From positions 32,107-96,106 of the forward strand of contig JADZCJ010000022.1 of NCBI GenBank assembly GCA_020851635.1: a stretch of 64,000 nt of DNA. The letters run 5' to 3'. Origin of the DNA: Anaerolineae bacterium. GTDB taxonomy: Bacteria; Chloroflexota; Anaerolineae; UBA4142; SHND01. The position numbers and the translations under genes were made by a program. The notes below the pieces were generated by a model. The model was not told the origin of the DNA and ran no database searches. It saw nothing but the letters and a program-made list of their open reading frames with translations. The stretch's first letter is position 1; the number at the start of each line of letters is the position of its first letter. Positions 1 through 7,304 of this stretch are shown here, piece by piece.

Positions 1-60
1 CCAAAACAATATCCCGACGACCAGGCGCGCGAAATGGTCGAGAAGTTTATTGCCGGTTAG
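1..60 (+). CDS. C-terminal end of probable inositol-3-phosphate synthase (partial)
   Basis: The first 60 bases are an open frame ending in TAG at 58-60. The tail contains KQYPDDQAREMVEKFIAG. This resembles, from memory, the C-terminus of actinobacterial-type myo-inositol-1-phosphate synthase (Ino1), which ends with a PP-x-Q-x-PDD-x-AR...EEFI pattern. That enzyme makes inositol 3-phosphate from glucose 6-phosphate. The next genes look like a phosphatidylinositol/PIM pathway, which fits. Only 19 residues are visible, so the identity is an inference from a short match plus context. Confidence 0.5.
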   Translation, partial: PKQYPDDQAREMVEKFIAG

Positions 61-67
61 CTGAACT

Positions 68-116
68 GACCTGACAGGGTGTCTCGTTCTCCGCTTCCTG
101 TCAGGTCTCGTTTTGT
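68..116 (+). terminator. Hairpin with T-rich tail between the partial gene and the acyltransferase
   Basis: An 11-bp perfect inverted repeat (GACCTGACAGG at 68-78, CCTGTCAGGTC at 97-107) is followed by a T-rich stretch (TCGTTTTGTTG). It ends only a few bases before the GTG at 120. It could terminate or attenuate transcription after the upstream gene. No Shine-Dalgarno sequence is visible between it and the next start. Confidence 0.6.
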
Positions 117-119
117 TGC

Positions 120-1019
120 GTGGAAACGTTGACCGTTTGGGGCTACCGTTTTGCCATCTGGCTCGCCCCCCGTTTGCCTCAGCAATTTGGTTTTTGGCTC
201 TTTGCGCGCCTGGGCGATCTGGCATATCTCTTGAATCGCGCCGGACGCGCCAATTACATCAAGAACCTCAAACACGTCATCGGTCGCGACAAGCCGCAGA
301 ACGAATATAATCGGATCGCGCGCCGCGCGTATCAAAACTCGCTCAAAAACTATTTCGATTTGTTTCGCGGGCACGCGCTCGACGAGCAAGGGGTGTATGC
401 CCAGCTCGAATCGGCGCAGGGACTGGAATATCTCGACCAGGCGATTGCGCTGGGCAAAGGGATTGCGGGCGGCAGCGCGCATTTTGGCAATTTCAACATG
501 TTTGTGCATCTGACGGCAGTCCATCTGCACAAACAGCATGAGGTTGTAGTGCCCGTCGAGCGTCTGAAACCTGAAGCGGTATTCGAGATTGTGACCCGAC
601 AGCGCGCGGCGCAAGGGATCGAGCTGGTCCCTTCCGACACGGCAGGACGTGTGCTCTTGAAAAAATTGCGCGCGGGCGCGATCCTGGGACTGGCGATTGA
701 CCTGGACCCCACCCGCACGGGACCCGTCGTCAATTTTTTTGACGCACCCGCTCAGCTTCCCGACGGCGCGGCGGTCCTTGCGCTCAAGTTCAATGCGCCG
801 TTGATTCTTGCGTTCAACCGGCGCCTGGACAACAACAAGTGCGCCGTAGTGATCGAGCCGCCGCTCGAACTGGAGCGCACGGGCGACCTGCAAGCGGATT
901 CGCGCGCCGCCGTTGAGAAAATTGCGCGGCGCATGGAATTTTGGATCCGCCAATATCCCGAGCAGTGGATCCTTTTCAGTCCCGTCTGGCAAGAGGACAT
1001 TGACGAAACCCGGCAATGA
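120..1019 (+). CDS. LpxL/HtrB-family lysophospholipid acyltransferase (PatA-like)
   Basis: This 299-residue protein belongs to the LpxL/HtrB/PatA acyltransferase family, membrane-associated enzymes that move an acyl chain onto a glycolipid. The hydrophobic N-terminus and the AHFGNFN motif at about residues 120-126 are the recognisable features. The family signature is H-x4-(D/E); here H121 is followed four residues later by N126, so the acidic partner is Asn. The start is GTG with no clear ribosome binding site, directly after a hairpin. The stop overlaps the next gene's ATG by 4 bp. Next to a PimA-like mannosyltransferase and a CDP-alcohol transferase, the likely substrate is a phosphatidylinositol mannoside or a related glycolipid (inference). 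Confidence 0.8.
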   Translation: METLTVWGYRFAIWLAPRLPQQFGFWLFARLGDLAYLLNRAGRANYIKNLKHVIGRDKPQNEYNRIARRAYQNSLKNYFDLFRGHALDEQGVYAQLESAQGLEYLDQAIALGKGIAGGSAHFGNFNMFVHLTAVHLHKQHEVVVPVERLKPEAVFEIVTRQRAAQGIELVPSDTAGRVLLKKLRAGAILGLAIDLDPTRTGPVVNFFDAPAQLPDGAAVLALKFNAPLILAFNRRLDNNKCAVVIEPPLELERTGDLQADSRAAVEKIARRMEFWIRQYPEQWILFSPVWQEDIDETRQ

Positions 1020-2209
1020 AAATCGCGCTCGTAACGCCCTACGATTTCCCCTTTCCCGGCGGCGTCACCGAACATACCTGGCAGTTGGACCGCGAGTTTC
1101 GGCGACGCGGGCACGACACACGGATCATCGCCGCCTCCTCGACGGACGACGAGACGCTGGACGACCACGTCATCAAGGTCAGCGGCGCTGTCTCTTGCTT
1201 TCCTTTTAGCGGTTCCACCGTGCGCGTCACGATTTCACCGCAGGTGTTTCAACGAGTCAAGAAAATTCTCAAGCAAGAACAGTTTGACATCGTCCACGCG
1301 CACGAACCCGCAGCCCCCCCCCTCTGTCCGATCGTGCTCTATCATTCACGCGCAATAAACATCGGGACTTTTCATGCGTATCGCGAGACCAACACCGCCT
1401 ACCAGATTACCCGCCCCATTCTGGACCCACTCTACAAGAAACTGGATGGGCGCATCTTTGTGTCGCAAGCGGTGCGCGATTTTACGTTGGCGAATTTCAA
1501 AGGCGATTTTCGAGTGATTCCCAACGGGATTGATGTGGGTCATTTTTCGGGACCGGGCGTGACACCCATCGAGCGTTTTGCGGATGGGCGTCCCAACATT
1601 TTGTATGTAGGACGACTTGATAAACGTAAAGGGTTTGAACACCTGCTCGCCGCGTTCCCAGAGATTCAAGCCAGCTATCCCGATGCGCGACTGCTCGTTG
1701 TAGGCGCGTTTGATGCGCAGGACAAGGAACCGTATGTCCGCCGCGTGCGCCAAGAGCGCATTCGCGGAGTGCACTTTATCGGCTTTGTCTCGCGCGACGA
1801 ACTGCCGCGCTATTATCGTACCGCGACAGTCTTTTGTGCGCCGTCCACGGGATTCGAGAGTTTTGGCATCGTGCTACTGGAAGCTATGGCATCCGGCGTG
1901 CCGATTGTAGCTTCGGATATTGCAGGATATCGCCAGGTCTTGAAAGATGGCTGTGAAGGGACCCTGGTTCCTCCCTCGGACCCGACGGCAATCGCGCAGG
2001 GTTGCATTCGTTTATTGCAGGACGGGCGTGCGCGCGCCCGTATGGGGGCAGCCGGGCACGCAACGGCGGCAAATTATGATTGGACCCAAATCGCCGATAG
2101 GGTCCTCGCCTATTACGACGAGCTCGTGTCGGCGCGCGCGCGTTCGGCAAAACGCAGGTCCTGGACGCGCTGGGATTGGCAGAGCATGTCTTTTAGTGTG
2201 GGTGAATGA
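1016..2209 (+). CDS. GT4-family glycosyltransferase, PimA-like
   Basis: A 397-residue GT-B glycosyltransferase of family 4. The N-terminal GGVTEH (about residues 15-20) with the RRRGHD segment is the acceptor-domain signature of PimA-type enzymes. The donor-binding ESFGIVLLEAMASG block near residues 280-293 carries the E-x7-E motif. PimA transfers mannose from GDP-mannose to phosphatidylinositol at the cytoplasmic face. The gene order acyltransferase-PimA matches the actinobacterial PIM cluster. Translational coupling is likely on both sides (ATGA overlaps at 1016-1019 and 2206-2209). The exact sugar and acceptor cannot be read from sequence. Confidence 0.85.
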   Translation: MKIALVTPYDFPFPGGVTEHTWQLDREFRRRGHDTRIIAASSTDDETLDDHVIKVSGAVSCFPFSGSTVRVTISPQVFQRVKKILKQEQFDIVHAHEPAAPPLCPIVLYHSRAINIGTFHAYRETNTAYQITRPILDPLYKKLDGRIFVSQAVRDFTLANFKGDFRVIPNGIDVGHFSGPGVTPIERFADGRPNILYVGRLDKRKGFEHLLAAFPEIQASYPDARLLVVGAFDAQDKEPYVRRVRQERIRGVHFIGFVSRDELPRYYRTATVFCAPSTGFESFGIVLLEAMASGVPIVASDIAGYRQVLKDGCEGTLVPPSDPTAIAQGCIRLLQDGRARARMGAAGHATAANYDWTQIADRVLAYYDELVSARARSAKRRSWTRWDWQSMSFSVGE

Positions 2210-3330
2210 AACAAATCCGTGATGCCATTGTTATCGGTTCGGGCATCATCGGCAGCGCGATTGCGCTGGCGGTGGTGCGCGCGGGTGTTCGGCGCGTGAC
2301 GCTCATTGAAAAAGGCCCCCTGGTTTCGGGCATGACGCGCCGTTCTGCCGGGCTTGTCCACCCGTTTCAGGCAGACCCGTTGTCAACGGAGCTCGCTGCC
2401 ATGAGCTATGATCTTTATCGTCAGTGGGCGATCACTTTGCCCGGCAAGAGTTCTTTTGTCGAGACCGGCGCGGCGGTCCTGGCGAGACAAGCATCCGACG
2501 CAAGCGCATCGTTTGCGACCTGGAAACAGTCGCTTGCAGAAGCAAACGAGATCGGACCGGGCGGGCTTGCTGCCGTCTTTCCCGGAGTGACGACGCACAC
2601 GCGCGGCGCCTTGTTCACCCCTCACGCGGGATATGCCGATGCTGTGCTGACAGCGCAGGCAATCGTCAAAGCCGCCAAAGATCAGGGTCTGGAAACGCAA
2701 ACGGGGACACAAGTCAAACAAATCCTTGCCAGGTCGCACCAGATTCACGGAGTCAAGACGACGACGGGCGAACTCGAAGCGCCGATCGTGATCGTGGCGG
2801 CGGGAGGGTGGACCGAGCGACTGCTCGCGCCGCTAGGGGTGGCGCTGCATTTGCGCGCTCGGCGCGGTTCGCTGTTGTTTTACGAGCAGCCGCGCGAACA
2901 GACAACCGAATTTCCCATGCTGCTCGACGCCGGCGGCAGCTATTTTGTGCGCCCTCATCCGTATCGCATGCTCAGCGCGGGAAGCATTTCCGCCGAAACC
3001 CAAACGCAGGGCGTGGACGCGCTTGACGAATATGTTCCGGCGACCGAAGCAGCCGCCGTGAACCGTGTGATTGGCGAGTGGGTCTCTCCTTTTGCCAATC
3101 TGACCCCCAAGCGTTCACACACGATGTTGTATTTTGCGGCGAACGACGGCTTGCCCGCATTTGGGCGCGTGACGACCATGACGGGGTTGTATGTCGCGGC
3201 GGGGTTTGGACCGGGCGCGTTCTCGGTTGCTCCCGCCGTTGGGGAAACCCTTGCCCGGATGGTCGTTGACGGAGAGTCTCCGCGCGATATATCATCTTTT
3301 GATCCACTTCGCGCCACATTGAGGACCTGA
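2206..3330 (+). CDS. FAD-dependent oxidoreductase, D-amino-acid/glycine oxidase (DAO) family
   Basis: A 374-residue flavoprotein of the DAO superfamily. It opens with a Rossmann dinucleotide-binding motif (GSGIIG, residues 11-16), and the C-terminal segment AAGFGPGAFSVAPAVGE is typical of the FAD domain's second contact. Family members oxidise glycine, sarcosine, D-amino acids or related amines. The substrate cannot be told. It overlaps both neighbours by a few bases, so it is co-translated within an inositol-lipid operon, where an amine or polyol oxidase is unexpected. It may simply be a passenger, or it may act on a head-group intermediate. Confidence 0.8.
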   Translation: MKQIRDAIVIGSGIIGSAIALAVVRAGVRRVTLIEKGPLVSGMTRRSAGLVHPFQADPLSTELAAMSYDLYRQWAITLPGKSSFVETGAAVLARQASDASASFATWKQSLAEANEIGPGGLAAVFPGVTTHTRGALFTPHAGYADAVLTAQAIVKAAKDQGLETQTGTQVKQILARSHQIHGVKTTTGELEAPIVIVAAGGWTERLLAPLGVALHLRARRGSLLFYEQPREQTTEFPMLLDAGGSYFVRPHPYRMLSAGSISAETQTQGVDALDEYVPATEAAAVNRVIGEWVSPFANLTPKRSHTMLYFAANDGLPAFGRVTTMTGLYVAAGFGPGAFSVAPAVGETLARMVVDGESPRDISSFDPLRATLRT

Positions 3331-3926
3331 TGCTGACCCAATTTGCACGCGCACAAGCGAAACAATTGTTGGATGCCGTGGCGATGTTTTTCCATCGTCT
3401 CGGTCTGACGCCAAATACCTTGACCTTGATCGGGCTTGGGCTTGTCGGCGTGATTGCAGTCGTCATTGCCGCCGGATACGAGGCGCTGGGCGCAGTCTTG
3501 CTGATTTTCGGCGCGGGGTTTGACGCGACGGACGGCTCGCTGGCGCGGTTGACGAACAAGGTCACCAAGTTCGGGGGCTTTTTGGACTCGTCGCTCGACC
3601 GTTATGCGGATGGTATCTTGATGCTTGCGCTCGTCTGGCGCGGGATCGAACTAGACAATCGCTGGATGATCGCCCTCGCCGTCGTCGCGTTGATCGGCAT
3701 GTTCCTGACGAGCTATACGCGGGCGCGCGCCGAGGGGATTGGGCTTGAGCTCAAAGAGGGCTGGTTTACGCGGCTGGAGCGAATGCTTGTGCTGGTGCTG
3801 GGCTTGCTTGCAACGCTCGTTATCGGGCAGACGGGCTTGATCATTGCGCTCGCAATCATCGCCGTGCTGTCGAACGCGACAGCGGTCCAGCGAATACTTG
3901 TCACCAGACGAAAATTGGGAGAATAA
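3330..3926 (+). CDS. CDP-alcohol phosphatidyltransferase (PI/PIP synthase-like)
   Basis: An integral membrane enzyme of 198 residues that condenses CDP-diacylglycerol with an alcohol. The complete catalytic signature is present: D65, D68-G69, A72-R73, then G82, D86 and D90. Several hydrophobic segments follow (about 36-62, 93-125, 150-185). Actinobacterial phosphatidylinositol-phosphate synthase (PgsA1/Pis) has this architecture and the same neighbours. With the probable Ino1 and PimA genes, the alcohol is likely inositol 3-phosphate. PgpS- or Pss-type specificity cannot be excluded. TGATG overlap with the upstream gene. Confidence 0.85.
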   Translation: MLTQFARAQAKQLLDAVAMFFHRLGLTPNTLTLIGLGLVGVIAVVIAAGYEALGAVLLIFGAGFDATDGSLARLTNKVTKFGGFLDSSLDRYADGILMLALVWRGIELDNRWMIALAVVALIGMFLTSYTRARAEGIGLELKEGWFTRLERMLVLVLGLLATLVIGQTGLIIALAIIAVLSNATAVQRILVTRRKLGE

Positions 3927-3973
3927 CTCGTCACCAGACACTCGCCGGAAACAGGTGAGAGCCATTCTTGCAT

Positions 3974-4016
3974 AAAACGGAACGTCGCACCCGATTTGGA
4001 TGCGACGTTCTGTTTT
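3974..4016. terminator. Bidirectional rho-independent terminator
   Basis: Arms 3974-3989 and 4001-4016 pair over 16 positions with one mismatch, around an 11-nt loop. An A-run on one side and a T-run on the other make it work in both directions. It separates the convergent inositol-lipid operon and etfA. Confidence 0.85.
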
Positions 4017-4019
4017 CAT

Positions 4020-4991
4020 TCAACCAAGTTTCTTGATTTCGCCATTCAGCGCCGGAAGCACCTGGAACAAGTCGCCAACAACGCCGTAGTCCGCAATTTT
4101 GAAAATCGGGGCATCGGGGTCCTTGTTGATCGCCACAATCACTTTGCTTGACGACATACCGGCGAGATGTTGAATCGCGCCGCTGATGCCCGCCGCGATA
4201 TACAGTTTTGGCGCAACGGTCTTGCCCGTTTGACCGACCTGGTGGGTATAGTCAATCCATCCTGCGTCCACTGCCGCTCGCGATGCGCCCAGCGCGCCGC
4301 CGAGCGTATCCGCCAATTCCTGCACGGGCGCAAATCCTTCGGGTCCTTTGACGCCGCGACCTCCAGAGACGACGATGTTGGCTTCGCCCAGGTCCACTTT
4401 GGATTTTGCCTTGACAACCGTCTCGACCACTTTGGCGCGCGGTTCCTTGAGCGTAACCGCCACCTTTTCAATCGGCGCAGCAGGGTTGTTCGCTTCAACG
4501 GGGGGAACGATGTTCGGTCGTATACTGACCATGACCGGCAAACTCTTGGCGCGCACTTGAGCGATCGCTTTGCCCGAATAAATCGGGCGCGTTAGCACCA
4601 GAGCGCCGTTTTCAACATGGGCGGCGATACAGTCGGTCACCAGCCCCCAATCGAGCTTGGCGGCGGTGCGGGCGCTCACTTCTTTGCCCCACCCCGTCGC
4701 GCCAAACAAAACAATTGCGGGCTGCGCGAGCTTGATCACTTGCGCCAGCGCGTCCGCAAAGCTTTCGGGAGCGAACGCGCCAAGCCCTGCGTCATCTGCC
4801 ACATAAACTTTGGCGAGACCCGCTTTCACGAGCGCTTCTGCCCACGCACCGACGTTACTTCCAATCACAACGCCTTCTACGGCTCCCCCCAGTGCGGCAG
4901 CGAGTTGCTGCGCGGTATTCACCAATTCGAAACTGACTTTTTTCAGTCCTTCGGCCCGCCCTTCGGCGACAATCAAAATGTTGTTGGACAT
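4020..4991 (-). CDS. etfA: Electron transfer flavoprotein alpha subunit
   Basis: This 323-residue subunit binds FAD and passes electrons from acyl-CoA and other dehydrogenases to the quinone pool or another acceptor. The C-terminal FAD domain is clear: VSGGRGVKG at about residue 205, the segment around YIAAGISGAIQHLAGM, and the INKDPDAPIF motif near residue 290. Length is normal for the family. It starts one base after the etfB stop, so the two are cotranscribed as etfB-etfA. ATG start at 4991. Confidence 0.95.
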   Translation of the reverse strand: MSNNILIVAEGRAEGLKKVSFELVNTAQQLAAALGGAVEGVVIGSNVGAWAEALVKAGLAKVYVADDAGLGAFAPESFADALAQVIKLAQPAIVLFGATGWGKEVSARTAAKLDWGLVTDCIAAHVENGALVLTRPIYSGKAIAQVRAKSLPVMVSIRPNIVPPVEANNPAAPIEKVAVTLKEPRAKVVETVVKAKSKVDLGEANIVVSGGRGVKGPEGFAPVQELADTLGGALGASRAAVDAGWIDYTHQVGQTGKTVAPKLYIAAGISGAIQHLAGMSSSKVIVAINKDPDAPIFKIADYGVVGDLFQVLPALNGEIKKLG

Positions 4992-4992
4992 T

Positions 4993-5784
4993 TCAAATCA
5001 CCTTTGCCTCTTCATGCAAGAGTCGCGCCAATTCCTTGGCGGCCGTCTCTGCATCGCCGGGGATGATCTTGCCGGGAGGACGCGCGGGCGGCGGTTCCAG
5101 TTTCAAAATTTCCACGCGTGCGCCTGCTTTTCCTACTTGCGCCGGATCAATGCCCAGTGCTGCAGCATTCCAGTCCGTGATCGGTTTCTTTTTTGCGCCC
5201 ATAATGCCCTTGAGCGACGGGTACCGAACTTCACCCAACCCCTGCTGTGCTGTAAAAACGGCGGGCAGACTTGTGACCATCACATCGCGTTCGCCATCCA
5301 CCTCACGGACACAGCGCGCCGCTTTGCCGTCCGCCGCGGGTTCGAATTCGATGACGCTGTTGACGTGCGGCAAGTCCAGCAGTTCCGCCACGCGCACGGG
5401 CACCTGAGCATTGTCGTCGTCCACGGCTTGCTTGCCCGCCCAGACCATGTCAAACGGAATCTTTTTCAAGGCAGCCGCCAGAACTCGTGCGGTCGTCCCG
5501 GCGTCGCCTCCCTCAAGAGCGGGGTCAACGATATGAATCGCCTCATCCGCGCCCACTGCCAGCGCCTTGCGAATGGTCTCTTTGGCATCTTCGGGTCCAA
5601 ACAGCACAGCGGTCACCTTGCCGCCGTGTTGTTCGACCAACTGCAGCGCTTTTTCCAGCCCGTATTCGGCATACGGGTCGAGCACAAAATTCAGCCCATC
5701 GGTCACGACGGCATTGTCACGCAGTGTGATCTTGCTCTCGGTGTCGGGAACGCGCTTGAGCAAAACAACAATGTTAAAAGCCAT
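4993..5784 (-). CDS. etfB: Electron transfer flavoprotein beta subunit
   Basis: A 263-residue EtfB, the AMP-binding partner of EtfA. The N-terminal VLLKRVPDTESKI and the GADEAIHIVDP and VWAGKQAVDDDNAQVP segments are characteristic. It is the first gene of etfBA. The ATG at 5784 has GAGGAG about 8 bases upstream. A candidate promoter and a perfect 17-bp palindrome lie 60-115 bp upstream, so repressor control is likely. No acyl-CoA dehydrogenase is adjacent. Ordinary (non-bifurcating) ETF is assumed because no other flavoprotein of a bifurcating complex is next to it. Confidence 0.95.
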   Translation of the reverse strand: MAFNIVVLLKRVPDTESKITLRDNAVVTDGLNFVLDPYAEYGLEKALQLVEQHGGKVTAVLFGPEDAKETIRKALAVGADEAIHIVDPALEGGDAGTTARVLAAALKKIPFDMVWAGKQAVDDDNAQVPVRVAELLDLPHVNSVIEFEPAADGKAARCVREVDGERDVMVTSLPAVFTAQQGLGEVRYPSLKGIMGAKKKPITDWNAAALGIDPAQVGKAGARVEILKLEPPPARPPGKIIPGDAETAAKELARLLHEEAKVI

Positions 5785-5844
5785 GCGAAACTCCTCTGAT
5801 AAAAGGGTGATCGTCCAAACGAAATGTCATCACCGCTCGCGATC

Positions 5845-5861
5845 ATGACGCATTGCGTCAT
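5845..5861. promoter_or_regulatory. Palindromic operator candidate, copy 1
   Basis: ATGACGCA-T-TGCGTCAT is a perfect 17-bp palindrome 61 bp upstream of etfB and just downstream of its candidate -10. The same core (TGACGCA-N-TGCGTCA) recurs at 61374-61388 upstream of the SCP2-AOR operon. The protein that binds it is unknown. Confidence 0.65.
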
Positions 5862-5872
5862 GCGGCACAGTA

Positions 5873-5900
5873 ATTATCTCACGAATTCAATGGAATGCAA
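5873..5900 (-). promoter_or_regulatory. Candidate promoter for etfBA
   Basis: Read on the minus strand, TTGCAT (5900-5895), a 16-bp spacer and GATAAT (5878-5873). Transcription would begin near 5866, putting the palindrome at 5845-5861 at about +5 to +21, a typical repressor position. Confidence 0.5.
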
Positions 5901-5920
5901 GCAGAACGAACTTTTCCACC

Positions 5921-5949
5921 TTGACAGAATTTGACCCAGACAATACTAT
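5921..5949 (+). promoter_or_regulatory. Sigma-70-type promoter for the CYTH gene
   Basis: TTGACA at 5921-5926, a 17-bp spacer and TACTAT at 5944-5949. This is near-consensus and points at the downstream gene. Confidence 0.7.
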
Positions 5950-5994
5950 GCAGGCGTCGCATCACACAACGTGATGAGACGTTTTCACCTTGCT

Positions 5995-6627
5995 ATGGAA
6001 GTCGAAGCCAAGTACATTGTGCCGGACCCGGATGCTGTCAGGCGTCTGGGCAGAATCGAGCGGATTGACCGTTTCAAGTTGAGCGCGCCAACCCGTTATG
6101 TTGCGCAGGACACTTTTTTTGACACGCGCGCAAACGATTTGGTCGGCTCACGGCATGTCCTGCGCTTGCGCCGGAGGAGCGATGGACGCGCCTTGCTCAC
6201 GTTCAAAGCGCCCGCGGAAAAATCGGGCGCGATACACCAACGCCCCGAGACCGAAGTAGAGGTCTCGTTTGCGCGCACACCGCGCGTTCTATCCGTTGGC
6301 GCATTGCCGCGCCGTGTCAGAAAACTGGTTGCGCCGCTTGTCCGGTCCGATGACCTTTATCCGCTATTTTCGATCTCGCAGCGTCGGATTGTGCGAAACG
6401 TGCGCGACGGACGCAAGACAATCGGGGAATGGAGTTTGGACCACGTTCGTTTTCGCGCGGGAGAACGCAAACACGAATTTTATGAATTGGAAATTGAACT
6501 AAAAAAAACGGGAACGGACAACGAACTGTCCATCATTGCCGATTGGATCGAGCATGAATTGGGACTGGAAGCGCAAACAGAGAGCAAATTCAAACGGGCG
6601 CTTGACTTTTGGCAAATGAACATTTAA
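5995..6627 (+). CDS. CYTH-domain phosphohydrolase
   Basis: A 210-residue CYTH-fold protein (class IV adenylate cyclase / thiamine triphosphatase / inorganic triphosphatase family). The signature ExExK is at the N-terminus as MEVEAKY, followed by basic strands (RLRRR, FKAP) and alternating acidic residues (ETEVEV, ELEIEL) that line the triphosphate tunnel. I chose ATG 5995 because family members usually begin right at this motif; in-frame GTG 5971 and ATG 5974 are alternatives and none has a clear ribosome binding site. Most bacterial members hydrolyse tripolyphosphate or thiamine triphosphate. The stop overlaps the convergent lutC stop. Confidence 0.8.
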   Translation: MEVEAKYIVPDPDAVRRLGRIERIDRFKLSAPTRYVAQDTFFDTRANDLVGSRHVLRLRRRSDGRALLTFKAPAEKSGAIHQRPETEVEVSFARTPRVLSVGALPRRVRKLVAPLVRSDDLYPLFSISQRRIVRNVRDGRKTIGEWSLDHVRFRAGERKHEFYELEIELKKTGTDNELSIIADWIEHELGLEAQTESKFKRALDFWQMNI

Positions 6628-7304
6628 TCCACCAGCACCACATGCACGAACTTGGGTCCGTGAACACCGCGCTGCAACGTCAGCTCTATGTCCGCCGTGC
6701 GGCTGGGACCCGTGACAAATACGAGATTGCTTGCATCACGGGTAACATGAGGATTCGCAGCAAAAAAACAAGCCATATCGGGAAACAGGTCTGAGGTCCG
6801 CAGAATGGCAATGTGTGTGGGCGGAAGCAGCGAGGCGAGGCGCGAGCGCGTGGCTGACGTGCCGAGCGCGACAGACGCTGTATCCGCAAACCCCGCCATC
6901 GCTCCCGTAATCCCCGCCGCCGCGCTTGCCAGTTCGGCAAGTTTTCTTTTGCGCCCCTCGGCGTCCGCCGGCAGATTAACATCCAGTCTCGCGTAATTAT
7001 TCAAACTGAGCGCAGCTCCCAAACCGCGCACCGGGATATCCTCATCCGCCCACGTCAGCACCTCGCGCCCATCCCCCTGTCCCAATATCTGCAACACAAC
7101 CGCTATGGCTTGCTCGTCGTTCCGCGCCAAATAGCTCGATCCGCCCAGCGGCTCGAGCTCGCGTCGAAAATTCTCGATCAGTTGTGCGCGGTCGCCCTGC
7201 GCGATTGCCGCGCGCGGCGGGACCAAAGCACGCGCGGCGGGCAGATGCGCGGTCCTCAATGATTCCCGGATTTGGCTCAAAACCAGAGTCTTGTCATCTC
7301 TCAT
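6624..7304 (-). CDS. lutC: LutC-family LUD-domain protein, lactate utilisation
   Basis: A 226-residue LUD-domain protein, third gene of lutABC, whose products oxidise L-lactate to pyruvate with electron transfer through iron-sulfur clusters. The C-terminal half (GFADTASVALGTS, PPTHIAILRTSDLFPDM, TGPSRTADIELTLQRGVHGP) is diagnostic of LutC/YkgG. The ATG at 7304 overlaps the lutB stop in an ATGA. A longer frame upstream of this ATG is only the shadow of lutB. Confidence 0.9.
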   Translation of the reverse strand: MRDDKTLVLSQIRESLRTAHLPAARALVPPRAAIAQGDRAQLIENFRRELEPLGGSSYLARNDEQAIAVVLQILGQGDGREVLTWADEDIPVRGLGAALSLNNYARLDVNLPADAEGRKRKLAELASAAAGITGAMAGFADTASVALGTSATRSRLASLLPPTHIAILRTSDLFPDMACFFAANPHVTRDASNLVFVTGPSRTADIELTLQRGVHGPKFVHVVLVD

